NCBI GenBank assembly: GCA_018818065.1
Contig: JAHISV010000012.1
Span: 434,001 to 498,000 of the forward strand
DNA: 64,000 nucleotides
Reading direction: 5' to 3'
Origin: Bacteroidota bacterium
Lineage (GTDB): Bacteria; Bacteroidota; Ignavibacteria; Ignavibacteriales; Melioribacteraceae
In this document: positions 7,846 through 16,934 of the stretch, one piece after another
How the letters are laid out: every line of letters begins with the position of its first letter
How positions within the stretch are numbered: position 1 is the stretch's first letter
Notes under the pieces: model-generated
Database searches by the model: none
The model's input: only the letters and a program-made list of their open reading frames with translations
What the model was told of the DNA's origin: nothing
Translations under genes and position numbers: made by a program

Positions 7846-8874
7846 TTAGAGACTTATCTTAACCGTGAATGAATGAATATCGCCAAGTCTTTCCAATTCC
7901 TGATAAGCATAATCAACACTTACGCTTAGTGAATTAGGAATTTCATAATTAATACCCATACCGACAGCCCAGGTTCTAATGTCGTCGTTAAAATGATAAC
8001 CTGAGCGGAATGAAATAAGTTTTCGCCAGGTGTAATCCATACCAACAGAAAGATTTTCAGGAGCATCTATCGGGTGGTTAGCATCTACAGCCAAAAGTAA
8101 TTTGTGTTCATTACTAAGGTACATTGCGTCATATGAGTTTATTATATCCCAGCCAATACCTACTCTAAAGTTAGTTGGAAGTTCCCATTCTTCTGTTCTC
8201 AGGTCACTCTTAACGCCAACATTTGTAGCGTTATTAGGAATTGGGTCATAGGTCTTTTGAAGATCACGTCCTTCGAGTTTTAGCTTACCGCCAAAATTGG
8301 TAAATGACATGCCGATTTTAATTCCTTCGTAACCGGTATTAAGCTTGGTTCCAAGATCAATTGCTGCAGTGCTTGCTGTTTCGTTATATATATTTTGCGT
8401 GATATATTTTACGGTGGCACCGAACGAGAAGAAATCTACCAATTGAATTGAGTATGATAATCCGATAGAAATATCAGAAGCCTCAAAGAATTCACCTGTG
8501 CCCGTGGGCGAGAGTTCGTTTGTTATTTCCATATCCCCCATAGATAAGACTGTAGCGTTAATACCTATGGCTTGATCATAGCCGACCGGAATAACAAAAC
8601 CAAAAAAGTTATGTTTTAAGTCAGCAAACCAATTTGTATGACTGGCATAAACACTCAGTTTTTTAACTCCGACTAATCCGGCAGGATTCCAGTACATGGA
8701 ACTTTCATCGTTAACTAAACCAGCCGTGGCACCAGCCATAGAAATTTCTCGTGCACCAACTCCAATCTTTAAGAACTGAGCCGCGCTGGTACCAGCCTTA
8801 TTTGTTTCCTGAGCAATAGTAACAAAATTAAAAGTGATTAACCCTAACACGACTATTAACAATATTCTTCTCAT
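7846..8874 (-). CDS. PorV/PorQ-family outer-membrane beta-barrel protein
   Basis: A 342-residue protein with a signal peptide (about 1-21) and the family's N-terminal signature (AAQFLKIGVGAREISMAGA, then MYWNPAGL at 60-67). Alternating beta-strand sequence continues to a terminal aromatic-poor strand SFTVKISL. PorV-type proteins are outer-membrane barrels; PorV itself delivers type IX cargo to the sortase, while many FCB paralogues of this family have no assigned role. Genes on both sides are same-strand with gaps of 10 and about 30 bases, so it is likely cotranscribed with the 955-residue secreted protein. Which member of the family it is cannot be settled here. Confidence 0.75.
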   Translation of the reverse strand: MRRILLIVVLGLITFNFVTIAQETNKAGTSAAQFLKIGVGAREISMAGATAGLVNDESSMYWNPAGLVGVKKLSVYASHTNWFADLKHNFFGFVIPVGYDQAIGINATVLSMGDMEITNELSPTGTGEFFEASDISIGLSYSIQLVDFFSFGATVKYITQNIYNETASTAAIDLGTKLNTGYEGIKIGMSFTNFGGKLKLEGRDLQKTYDPIPNNATNVGVKSDLRTEEWELPTNFRVGIGWDIINSYDAMYLSNEHKLLLAVDANHPIDAPENLSVGMDYTWRKLISFRSGYHFNDDIRTWAVGMGINYEIPNSLSVSVDYAYQELERLGDIHSFTVKISL

Positions 8875-8884
8875 TATGCTACCT

Positions 8885-11752
8885 TTACTTGATTAAAGCA
8901 AATTTGTCAATGTGTTTATTCCCACTTGGATCTTCAACTACATAAACATATACCCCGAATGCCATAGCCTGATTCCAGTCGGTTAACAAATTCCAACTGA
9001 GTGAACCTTCACCATTATCGTGATAAATTGTTTTTACCAGTGTGCCTGATAAGGTATAAACTGATATTGTGCACTCCGGAGGGAGATACATAAACTTTAT
9101 TTCCCTAACGTTCTGTAAAGCTTCATATTTTGAAGTAACTATGTAAGGATTAGGAACAACTCTCACGTTACTTAAATCCACATCGTCAGCAACGAAACTT
9201 TCCTGATTAAAAGAAATTGAAAAAGAGTCTCCATCCCTTAACCCATTGTAGCTGTTAACCAAAATATTAGTACCAACCGCTGGCGGGTTATCAACAAAAT
9301 CTCCCGGTGCATTGAATATTGTTACCTGATAAGCAAACTCAACTGCAGCGGAAGCAGGATTTGCATCCCCAATGTTTGGAGTTGCAGCAGGATATGGAAC
9401 GCGTGTAATAAAGATAGTTTCCCCTTCGTTCCATCCGCCATCATTGTTCAGATCCTTCAATTCAAAACAGACTTTCTCTTCCGTCTTCTGGTTTATTATG
9501 TAGAAAGGAACATTATATGAGGCAACTGAACCTGACAATCCCCAAGAATATGCAATACCGCCTTCTTCAGAAAAAATAATACTATAGGATGTTGATCTCG
9601 CAGTTAAATCTCCGTTTTGGAATATTCCTGCCGTAACATACCAGGAGCCATCAGTGCTGATATTATTAACACCTTCTACATTTGATCCTTCAGTGTCAGT
9701 AATTGATTTAAGACCGCCAATTCTGTCATCAGTTACAACTCCGGCAACAAAACCATCAACCACTGCCAGATTTGGATCATTAACTGTTGCTGATCTGTAA
9801 AGTACCGTTTCGCTTGCATCGTTACGTTTTAAGCTGAACGCACTGGCTGGTGTTCCCTCAATTGTAATTTCATAAGTGTAGTCAGTCAGACCGTTGGGAT
9901 CAAGAACTTCAATATTGATAAGTCCGTCTCCTGTTCCTGAAACTTGTTCCAGACTTCGCACAGAGGGAGACAGATATCCTTGAGCAACCGGAGAAGGAGT
10001 TACAGTTTTAAAGAAGTTTACCTGGGGACCATCACCCCTTGTCCCCTCAAGGGAGAACAGATTTGAAGTTCCTCTGTCATAGGCAACAATTGTGTAGGAA
10101 TATTTAATACCGTTAATAACATTTTCGTCTACCCATGAATGCTGCAAGCCCGAATCATTTCCAAGATAAATAAGAGGATTTTTAGAGTCGTTACCTTTTA
10201 TGTTATTTTTGAGGTCAAATTGGGCAACTGGTACATAGCCGTAGGTACGTCCCTGTGAGTCTGTAATTTTTGTTCCCCAGGTTACGCCACCATCTTCACT
10301 TTTGTAAATTTTATAACCCTCAAAATCCATTTCACCGGAAGAGGGGTCAATAAATGATTCGGGAGTGTCATCCCAATACAATGTAACTTTTCTATCACCC
10401 GGGACTGCTGAAAGAACAGGTGAAGGAGGTGCAATTGGTCCGTTAAAGTACGCGTCAAAAAGTTGTTTGGCACTCCAGACATTTTCGTAATAGTGTGCAT
10501 CATCGTCACCAACAACAGCCGCGCAGGTCAGCTTTACAGTATCACCAGCGGCAATGTCAAATGGACCGACTGCAATAGTCCAGGCCAAATCTTCAGGAAC
10601 AACAATTTGCTTTACATCATCCATCCGGACATTACTGCCGTGAAAATAAGTACCAACTTCTGCAATGATGTTTCTATTTGTAGGATCGCTTGTTATAATT
10701 GGCCATAACCGATGGTCATCATTTGGTCCGGGATCGACAAAATAATGGAAGTCAGTAATACCCATGTTATATGGAGTCTCAAGTACGATGGTACCGAATG
10801 TATAATCCTCAGCAATCCCTAAAGCATTAGGCCTGGTTGCTCCACCGATATCACCATCAAAATCTCTTTGCGCAATTGAAAATAATTTAGAGCCATCGGC
10901 AAAAGTAGAGTCCTTGAGTAAAAGAGCCTCCTGTGTGTGATCACTGCAATCAGGATCCTGATAGAACCCTGTATAACAACCACTTAAATCCCTGCCACTT
11001 TTATTTATAATCCAAAATTCATAGAAGAGAACATTTTCCGCATAAACTCTGCCATAACTGTAAGCCATTTCATGAACTTCAATACCCAGAACATCACCAT
11101 CCTGGTTATTGTTGTCATTAAATTCCATATATATATCGCGGTCGGAAGCAAACTCACCTTCAATTTGCTCGCCGGTATCAGGATCACGTCTGAAAATACC
11201 AGGCCAAAATGGTACGCCATTCTCATCTACAGGCCATGTATTTATCAGATCACTATGAGCAAGGTAAGGAGTAGAACCATTATATAATAGTTCTTCATGA
11301 GGATTTGGATCCAATGCCGGGTTATAATGAGTGCGACCATAGGCAGCATCTTTAGCAATCCAGTCCTCATTACCGTTGTCGGTCCAGGCATCAATTACAT
11401 TACCCTGATTATCGTTTTTTGAATTTTCCTTCACAGCAAAAAAGAAGGAGAAGTCATCAACTAATCCCGTAAAATTCTCTCTTGGGTATCTAAAGTCATA
11501 AAACAAATCAGTTGGTGCGTTTCCTTTATCTTCATAGCGGGTATCACTTATCTGCCCATAGTTCATGGTAAGATTTTGCAGTTGTCCCTTAGTTTGAACA
11601 CCAACAGCTTCATCGGCAAAAGAATTTATTTTCTTTAAGCTTTTTTCTCTCTTTGGAGGATTATCAATCTCCTGTGCCAACATCAATGATGGAATGAGAA
11701 AAAGAAGAAATAATCCAAATATTTTTTTTATATAATTTCGATCTACCAACAT
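8885..11752 (-). CDS. Large secreted protein with fibronectin-III-like region and C-terminal sorting-like domain
   Basis: A 955-residue protein with a signal peptide ending near 'LMLAQE' (about residue 27). The first 440 residues hold aspartate/asparagine-rich segments (for example DNNNQDGD) resembling calcium-binding loops. A fibronectin-type-III-like segment starts near SPVLSAVPGDRKVTLYWD. The last 95 residues begin VRVVPNPY and end KHIDKFALIK, the FlgD/T9SS-type sorting fold common in Ignavibacteriota and related FCB bacteria. It is coupled to the TonB-dependent receptor gene upstream (17-base gap) and the PorV-like gene downstream (10 bases), suggesting a surface complex. No enzymatic motif is recognised. 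Confidence 0.7.
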   Translation of the reverse strand: MLVDRNYIKKIFGLFLLFLIPSLMLAQEIDNPPKREKSLKKINSFADEAVGVQTKGQLQNLTMNYGQISDTRYEDKGNAPTDLFYDFRYPRENFTGLVDDFSFFFAVKENSKNDNQGNVIDAWTDNGNEDWIAKDAAYGRTHYNPALDPNPHEELLYNGSTPYLAHSDLINTWPVDENGVPFWPGIFRRDPDTGEQIEGEFASDRDIYMEFNDNNNQDGDVLGIEVHEMAYSYGRVYAENVLFYEFWIINKSGRDLSGCYTGFYQDPDCSDHTQEALLLKDSTFADGSKLFSIAQRDFDGDIGGATRPNALGIAEDYTFGTIVLETPYNMGITDFHYFVDPGPNDDHRLWPIITSDPTNRNIIAEVGTYFHGSNVRMDDVKQIVVPEDLAWTIAVGPFDIAAGDTVKLTCAAVVGDDDAHYYENVWSAKQLFDAYFNGPIAPPSPVLSAVPGDRKVTLYWDDTPESFIDPSSGEMDFEGYKIYKSEDGGVTWGTKITDSQGRTYGYVPVAQFDLKNNIKGNDSKNPLIYLGNDSGLQHSWVDENVINGIKYSYTIVAYDRGTSNLFSLEGTRGDGPQVNFFKTVTPSPVAQGYLSPSVRSLEQVSGTGDGLINIEVLDPNGLTDYTYEITIEGTPASAFSLKRNDASETVLYRSATVNDPNLAVVDGFVAGVVTDDRIGGLKSITDTEGSNVEGVNNISTDGSWYVTAGIFQNGDLTARSTSYSIIFSEEGGIAYSWGLSGSVASYNVPFYIINQKTEEKVCFELKDLNNDGGWNEGETIFITRVPYPAATPNIGDANPASAAVEFAYQVTIFNAPGDFVDNPPAVGTNILVNSYNGLRDGDSFSISFNQESFVADDVDLSNVRVVPNPYIVTSKYEALQNVREIKFMYLPPECTISVYTLSGTLVKTIYHDNGEGSLSWNLLTDWNQAMAFGVYVYVVEDPSGNKHIDKFALIK

Positions 11753-11769
11753 CTTTATAATCCTCCGAA

Positions 11770-14520
11770 TTAAAACTCTATGAAAAATCCAGCTCTGATA
11801 GAACGTCTTGTACCAACATTCCCGGGGTTAGCCTGGCGGTCAGCAGGTCTTACAGAAGTCGGACCCTCATCCCATGGATCACCGGTTCGTGACCAAATGT
11901 ATTTTGTATTTATAGTATCAAACAAATTTTCAATATCCAGATAAGCAGTAATATCAAATAGGTCAGTTGGTATTGTACGTGACATTCTTAAATCCACATT
12001 GTAAATCCATGGTCTTCTTGCGCTGTTGGGCTCCGGAACAATATTAGTTTCCTCCAAGGCTCTTGATGTTGGTGTATATGGAAGCCCGCTTCCGGCAGAA
12101 AATACTGCTGAAAAAGAAAATTTTTCAAAGGGATATATACCTAAGATTTCCGGTCCAAAGTTATCAGGAAACTTTGAGGTGAAAACTGCATTAAAACTAT
12201 GTCTCTGATCAAAGTCGAGAGGATAGTTTCTGTTTGGTCTTAAATGCGCTTCACCTTCACGATAGTTGTTGTAACCCTCAGTTGGGTCAGACTCGTTACC
12301 CATAGCATGCATTAGTGAATAAGTGAATCTAAAGCTGTAATAATCATTAAAAGCTTTATCCAGAGTAACATCAATACCCTGCACACGACCGAAATCGGCA
12401 TTATTAAATATTGTATAATCTCTTCCAACAAAGTAATAGAAGCTGGAAATAAGATTTGAAATATCCTTTGAGTAGGCTGTAATATTTATCCCCCACTCAG
12501 GTGTCAATTCCTGCTGCAGACCAATTTCGTATGAAACCGTTTTTTCCGGTTTCAAGCCGGGATTTCCGACAAGTGCATCATTAGTTAAAATATTATTTAA
12601 ATCATCATTACGATAAAGATCATAGAACCTAGGTATCTGGAAAAAATGCCCGTAAGCAAAATGAATTGAAGTTTTGTCTGATATGGGGTGAGCGATACCT
12701 ATTCTCGGACTAAACTGATAATGCGGTTTTACAGGCTCTCTTGTTGTTGTAATATATTCTGTTGTTCCGTCAGGATTATTTTGAAGTAATAGGATGCTTG
12801 CAATATCAGGATACTCACTTGCTTTTGGATCGAAATAATCAAACCTTAATCCCAGCTTAAGTATCATAAAACTATATTCAATCTTGTCCTGCAAATATGC
12901 GGCAAACTCAATTGGTTTGAAGGTAAAAAACTCAAGATTCGGGCGTGGTTCCATTCCAATACGGTGCCTGAATATCTCATGAGACTTATACTCGAATCCG
13001 GTTCGTACCTGGTGGTTTTTATTCACCTGACTATCGAAATTTCCTTTTATTAAATATTGAGTGCCTTTAGTTCTTCTCCAATATCTAACATCACCATACA
13101 TAAAGTTACTGTCGTTACCACCAACATATAAACGTCGTTCGTAGTCACTTGAGATCAGTTCGCCAGTTAGTTCATCATAAACAACATTTCTGCCTGGTAC
13201 AATTTCACTTTCATCGTCATAAATTCGACTAAATGATAAATCGTAAAATGTGTTTGGCGATAATACATGCCGCAGGCTTACGAGTTGTCTGTTAGAGAAA
13301 ACCTTATCAATAGGGTAACTTCCAACTCTGCCTAAAGTATCCAACCCGGAATCCCACCACCTCCAATATTTGTAAGTATGGTTATAATCCTGATTAATAT
13401 TCTGAGACCAGTTGTAAGAAGCTCTTATTGTAAAAGTAGGGCTGAGATTATAGGTCAACTTTAACCCGGCTGATCTGGAAAGCGTATAACCAAAAGGCAG
13501 TGAGCTATCCTCATTTCTGAATCTGCCAGTGGCAACAAATTTCAATTTTGACATAAATGGAACAGGTCCGGAAATATTTAATGACATTGATCCAAGCATA
13601 TTAACCAGAGTATAATCTTCAGCGTAAGGATCATCCAGTACGCTGACAAAATCATATGCAGAAGTACCGTCCGGTTTTCTTATATAATCCTTGAATTCTT
13701 CCTGTTGTTCCTGACTAAGAGAGGAAATATCCGATCTGTTCAGGTTCCAATCCTTTTCGTGGTACGGAGAGCCGTTCATCCTTGGCGATTCGTAGGTGAA
13801 TTTCACTTTGTAGTCATCACCGCCATCTTTCGTATAAACGTTAATAATAGCATCGCCGGCATTACCATACTCGGCATCAAAAGTACCAAGTAAAGCCTGA
13901 AGCTCCTGAACGTTTTCGACTTCCACCTCGCCGGACATACCTCTTGTAAAAGGATTAGTCAGAGGTATACCATCAACCTGATAAACAGTGCCGCCGGTTC
14001 TACCCCCTCTTACGTGGAAATTGCCATCTGTTCCAACCGTTATACCGGCCTGAAGTTTTAACACCTCATTCACATCCTGGGCTCTAAGTTCATCGGCAAT
14101 CGTGGCTCCATCAATTACAACTTTTGTAGAAGTCTGATCCTTTTGAACAACAGGGCGCTTTGCCACAATAACAACAGATTCCATCTCAACCGAAGTCTCA
14201 CCTATTTCACCATTAAGTTCAGTAGATATATCTGCCATTATTTTGACTTCGTCATAAATAACACTCTGGTAACCAATCATTGAAATTTGTACACGATAAG
14301 TACCCGGACGAATAAGGGTTATGTAATACTCGCCATCTTCATCTGAGGAAGCGCCTAAAGTGGTTCCCATAATTACAATATTAACACCAATTAATGATTC
14401 ACCGGTTTGGGCATCTTTAATAACCCCATATAGTTTGCCGGTGCTGCCCGCAAAAAGTGCTAAAGATGAGAAAGCCAGTAAAAGAGAGAATAAAATTACA
14501 CGTCGCACATTCAACCTCAT
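11770..14520 (-). CDS. TonB-dependent outer-membrane receptor with carboxypeptidase-regulatory-like domain
   Basis: A 916-residue protein with signal peptide (1-25), a CarboxypepD-regulatory-like beta domain (about 28-110, GKLYGVIKDAQTGESLIGVN), a plug domain (about 125-230, with VRGGRTGGTVYQVDGIPL) and a long 22-strand-type barrel ending in aromatic FFIEF. This is the usual FCB TonB-dependent receptor layout; it imports a large or scarce solute with energy from TonB. No SusD homologue is adjacent. Instead it leads an operon with a 955-residue secreted protein and a PorV-like protein. A terminator separates it from the upstream BNR gene, so it should have its own promoter in the roughly 60 bases before the ATG; a half-site TGAGCTATT lies there at 14565-14573 (minus). 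Confidence 0.88.
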   Translation of the reverse strand: MRLNVRRVILFSLLLAFSSLALFAGSTGKLYGVIKDAQTGESLIGVNIVIMGTTLGASSDEDGEYYITLIRPGTYRVQISMIGYQSVIYDEVKIMADISTELNGEIGETSVEMESVVIVAKRPVVQKDQTSTKVVIDGATIADELRAQDVNEVLKLQAGITVGTDGNFHVRGGRTGGTVYQVDGIPLTNPFTRGMSGEVEVENVQELQALLGTFDAEYGNAGDAIINVYTKDGGDDYKVKFTYESPRMNGSPYHEKDWNLNRSDISSLSQEQQEEFKDYIRKPDGTSAYDFVSVLDDPYAEDYTLVNMLGSMSLNISGPVPFMSKLKFVATGRFRNEDSSLPFGYTLSRSAGLKLTYNLSPTFTIRASYNWSQNINQDYNHTYKYWRWWDSGLDTLGRVGSYPIDKVFSNRQLVSLRHVLSPNTFYDLSFSRIYDDESEIVPGRNVVYDELTGELISSDYERRLYVGGNDSNFMYGDVRYWRRTKGTQYLIKGNFDSQVNKNHQVRTGFEYKSHEIFRHRIGMEPRPNLEFFTFKPIEFAAYLQDKIEYSFMILKLGLRFDYFDPKASEYPDIASILLLQNNPDGTTEYITTTREPVKPHYQFSPRIGIAHPISDKTSIHFAYGHFFQIPRFYDLYRNDDLNNILTNDALVGNPGLKPEKTVSYEIGLQQELTPEWGINITAYSKDISNLISSFYYFVGRDYTIFNNADFGRVQGIDVTLDKAFNDYYSFRFTYSLMHAMGNESDPTEGYNNYREGEAHLRPNRNYPLDFDQRHSFNAVFTSKFPDNFGPEILGIYPFEKFSFSAVFSAGSGLPYTPTSRALEETNIVPEPNSARRPWIYNVDLRMSRTIPTDLFDITAYLDIENLFDTINTKYIWSRTGDPWDEGPTSVRPADRQANPGNVGTRRSIRAGFFIEF

Positions 14521-14578
14521 TAATTTGAGTTGATGATTTTCTGAATAAACATAAGAATAAAATTAATAGCTCACGACA

Positions 14579-14610
14579 CAAAAAATGTGGCGGAATTAAT
14601 CCCGCCACAT
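14579..14610 (-). terminator. Rho-independent terminator of the BNR-repeat protein gene
   Basis: On the minus strand a perfect 9-bp stem (ATGTGGCGG / CCGCCACAT) with an 8-base loop is followed directly by a run of six T. It sits 18 bases downstream of the stop codon. Confidence 0.88.
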
Positions 14611-14628
14611 ACTTTCAAATAATTACAC

Positions 14629-16200
14629 CTATTTAAGGAGTTCGAGCTTTATTGTTGTTCTTCCGAGAGAACTCTGAAGCGAAACAAAGTATACGCCACT
14701 TGCGGCTTTATTATTATTGTTGTCCACACCATTCCATCTAACATTATATCTGCCTGGCTGCATTTCGCTGTTTACAAGAGTTTTAACCTCGTTGCCAAGT
14801 ATATCATAAACAACCAATCGTACATTTCCAAGTTTACTGATAGTGTACTCAATTGTGGTTGAAGGATTAAATGGGTTTGGATAATTTGCCAGTAAATCGA
14901 ATTCAGATGGTAACTCTGCTACTTCTTCAAGAGCGGTAACATACTCGTAAGGAATATTGACATGAATAACAGCTGTTTCAGAAGCGTCATTTACATCAGG
15001 AACATTACTCTCTCTGAAGGCAATATCAATACCATGCTCTGTAAAAACTCTGTTTGACAATGTTGCATAGCCGCCATCGTAACCCTCGCGACCTAATCTT
15101 AAAGGAGTTGACCATGATGCTCCGCCATCCTTAGAAAAGGTATAATAGTTCGCGTCAAGTCCATTTGTATCAGCAGGAATAGCTGCCTGAAATACAAAAT
15201 GTATAACACCATTGTCATCACAAACCGCAGAAGTACCAAGCATATCGCCGGCTGTTTCTGTGTAGATTAAATTAGTTACAGACTCATCCCATGATTGATC
15301 CCAGCCTTTGCTTTGACAAAGCATGTATCTTCTGTGAAGTGTATCCGCAGGTAAATCATTAGTATGGTAAATAACATAGATGTTGGCTTGATTGTCAACT
15401 GCAACTGTAGGGTACCAGTTTGCAACTCTGTCAACAGAGGTTGTATCGGAAATAATCACTTCATCTGCCCAATTCATTCCGTCATACTGATTAAAGGATA
15501 TTTCTCTTCTAGCACTATCCCAAGGTAATCCATTATGCCAGGTTGCGGCAAGTTTACCGTCAGGACCTGCCATCATTGTAACTCTGTTGTTTGTAATAGA
15601 TCCATCAATCAAGCCAGAAGAAGATATTGGTGTAGCTTCTGTGCTCCAGGTTGTACCACCATCAGCACTTAACACCAAATAAGCAAATTCGTTTGGTTCA
15701 CCGGCGCCATCATTATTATATGCAATCCAAATATTATTATCCGAGTCGACTTCTATGGAGGTTTCTTCACATTCATCAGCATCATGAAGGGATACTTTTA
15801 CAGGTGTTGACCAATTTACACCATCATAATTTGAGTACATAATCATGTAATTTTCAGCTGATGTTCCCCTTTCCTGCCAGCTGGCATGAAGTACGCCGAG
15901 TCCATCGGCAGCAATTGCGGGTTTATCTGCTCTGTCCCCGGCATTTGAAATTGGCGCACCAGGCGACCATACCTGAAAATCATTATCATAAACAGAATAA
16001 TTGATTTGTCCTCCCGCACCTCCTATGTCAGTCCAAAGAACTGCTAAAAGCCCGGTACTTGTTCTGGCAACTTTTTTGCCGTGGAAATAATACATCGACC
16101 CTGCGTTTGCAACATTGTCCTGAACTACAGTTGTTGTTTGTGCAAACATCATGGTCGTGCAAATTAGTAATGCTGTGAAAAAGGTAAAAAATGATTTCAT
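14629..16200 (-). CDS. Secreted BNR-repeat (sialidase-fold) protein with type IX secretion signal
   Basis: A 523-residue protein: signal peptide MKSFFTFFTALLICTTMMFAQ, then about 400 residues of repeated beta-propeller-type motifs (several SxDGGxxW-like boxes, for example SADGGTTWS and SKDGGASWS), then a T9SS type A C-terminal domain from about 431 (NYPNPFNPSTTIEYTI ... SGVYFVSLQ ... IKLELLK). The BNR boxes fit sialidase-like propellers, but the arginine triad and FRIP motif of true sialidases are not evident, so enzymatic activity is doubtful. It is a single cistron closed by a strong terminator. A -24/-12-like element and two palindromes lie upstream. Confidence 0.8.
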   Translation of the reverse strand: MKSFFTFFTALLICTTMMFAQTTTVVQDNVANAGSMYYFHGKKVARTSTGLLAVLWTDIGGAGGQINYSVYDNDFQVWSPGAPISNAGDRADKPAIAADGLGVLHASWQERGTSAENYMIMYSNYDGVNWSTPVKVSLHDADECEETSIEVDSDNNIWIAYNNDGAGEPNEFAYLVLSADGGTTWSTEATPISSSGLIDGSITNNRVTMMAGPDGKLAATWHNGLPWDSARREISFNQYDGMNWADEVIISDTTSVDRVANWYPTVAVDNQANIYVIYHTNDLPADTLHRRYMLCQSKGWDQSWDESVTNLIYTETAGDMLGTSAVCDDNGVIHFVFQAAIPADTNGLDANYYTFSKDGGASWSTPLRLGREGYDGGYATLSNRVFTEHGIDIAFRESNVPDVNDASETAVIHVNIPYEYVTALEEVAELPSEFDLLANYPNPFNPSTTIEYTISKLGNVRLVVYDILGNEVKTLVNSEMQPGRYNVRWNGVDNNNNKAASGVYFVSLQSSLGRTTIKLELLK

Positions 16201-16319
16201 GATTAACCCCTTCTATTGGTTGAATTTATCAAAAGATTTGATTGGCTACGGAGAGTTGATGAAGATTTGAAATTCATTTGGATATCACCCATTGATATTT
16301 ATACTGCAAGTGATGTAAA

Positions 16320-16335
16320 ACAATAATTGAGCCAG
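16320..16335 (-). promoter_or_regulatory. Candidate sigma-54 promoter of the BNR protein gene
   Basis: On the minus strand CTGGCTCA-ATTA-TTGT gives GG-N10-GT, close to TTGGCACG-N4-TTGC. The -24 half is nearly the same as in the TRAP operon promoter (GGCTC in both). It lies about 120 bases before the start codon. It is weaker than the site at 2684 because the -12 C is T. Confidence 0.4.
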
Positions 16336-16381
16336 AAAAAAAACTTTGATAATGAATTAAAAACGAAGATATTGTCCGAAA

Positions 16382-16421
16382 TGAGCTAAAAAAGCACAAT
16401 TTAATGCACGATTTCAGCACA
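16382..16421. promoter_or_regulatory. Two tandem 17-bp candidate activator sites
   Basis: TGAGCTAAAAAAGCACA (16382-16398) and TGCACGATTTCAGCACA (16405-16421) are spaced 23 bp start to start. The first shares TGAGCTA...AGCACA with the dyad at 2757-2773. They lie 50-90 bp upstream of the -24-like element at 16330, as sigma-54 enhancer sites usually do. Confidence 0.4.
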
Positions 16422-16490
16422 CAGAAAGATTTAATAATCAATCAAAATCATTCCCTTCTGGTACTCCCGGATCAATGTACAAATAACCAG

Positions 16491-16580
16491 TACTGTTGAT
16501 CAGGGAAGAAAAAAAAACTTATTCTTCCGGCACAACCTTTTTTACTGAATTTCAGTCTTAATGTTTGTACTGAATTTCAG
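16491..16580. promoter_or_regulatory. Three TACTG-N4-TCAG dyads in the PadR leader
   Basis: Copies are TACTGTTGATCAG (16491-16503), TACTGAATTTCAG (16543-16555) and TACTGAATTTCAG (16568-16580). The last ends 18 bases before the PadR ATG. Repeated dyads just upstream of a small repressor gene suggest an autoregulatory operator array; PadR-family binding is inferred. Confidence 0.5.
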
Positions 16581-16598
16581 GATAATATTTGGGGAAAA

Positions 16599-16934
16599 AT
16601 GAAAGACCTGACTAAAATTGAAGAAATACTCCTTATCGCAATATGGCGGCTTAAAGCTGAAGCTTACGGAGTAAAGATCAGACAAAATGTTTCAAAACTG
16701 ATCAACAAGGATTTCACCTACGGAAACCTTTACAGCGCACTAAATCAACTGACGCAAAAAAATTATGTAGTCAAACACCAGGGCAACACTGTGCCCGAGA
16801 GAAAGGGTAGACCGAGAATAGTATATGAAATTACTCCCTCCGGCTATGAAGCCCTACGAGATACTCAGGAAATGAATAATCTCCTTTGGGATGGAATAGA
16901 AAAGATTGCTTTTGATCAGGTATGTAAACAATGA
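16599..16934 (+). CDS. PadR-family transcriptional regulator
   Basis: A 111-residue winged-helix protein. It begins KIEEILLIAIWRLKAEAYGV and has the wing segment RKGRPRIVYEITPSGYEAL (about 68-86), both characteristic of PadR regulators. GGGG sits four bases before the ATG. The stop overlaps the ATG of the next gene by four bases (ATGA), so it is translationally coupled to the prefix-type permease. PadR genes fused to such permease pairs are common in FCB bacteria and acidobacteria, where the regulator probably represses its own operon. The inducer is unknown. Confidence 0.88.
   Translation: MKDLTKIEEILLIAIWRLKAEAYGVKIRQNVSKLINKDFTYGNLYSALNQLTQKNYVVKHQGNTVPERKGRPRIVYEITPSGYEALRDTQEMNNLLWDGIEKIAFDQVCKQ

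Larger units (their letters stand above)
16201..16598. other. 398-base divergent intergenic region
   Basis: It separates the BNR protein gene (minus) from the PadR gene (plus). It holds a sigma-54-like element for the minus gene (16321-16335), two tandem 17-bp palindromes (16382-16421) and three TACTG-N4-TCAG dyads nearer the PadR start. No coding sequence or RNA gene is seen. Confidence 0.6.

Noticed and set aside
14629-16200. True exo-sialidase
   Set aside because: BNR-type boxes are present but I could not find the FRIP motif or arginine triad, so only the fold is claimed.
16520-16545. TTCCGGCACAACC as a sigma-54 promoter for PadR
   Set aside because: The GG-CAC half fits, but the -12 half reads TTTTAC with no GC at the required spacing.
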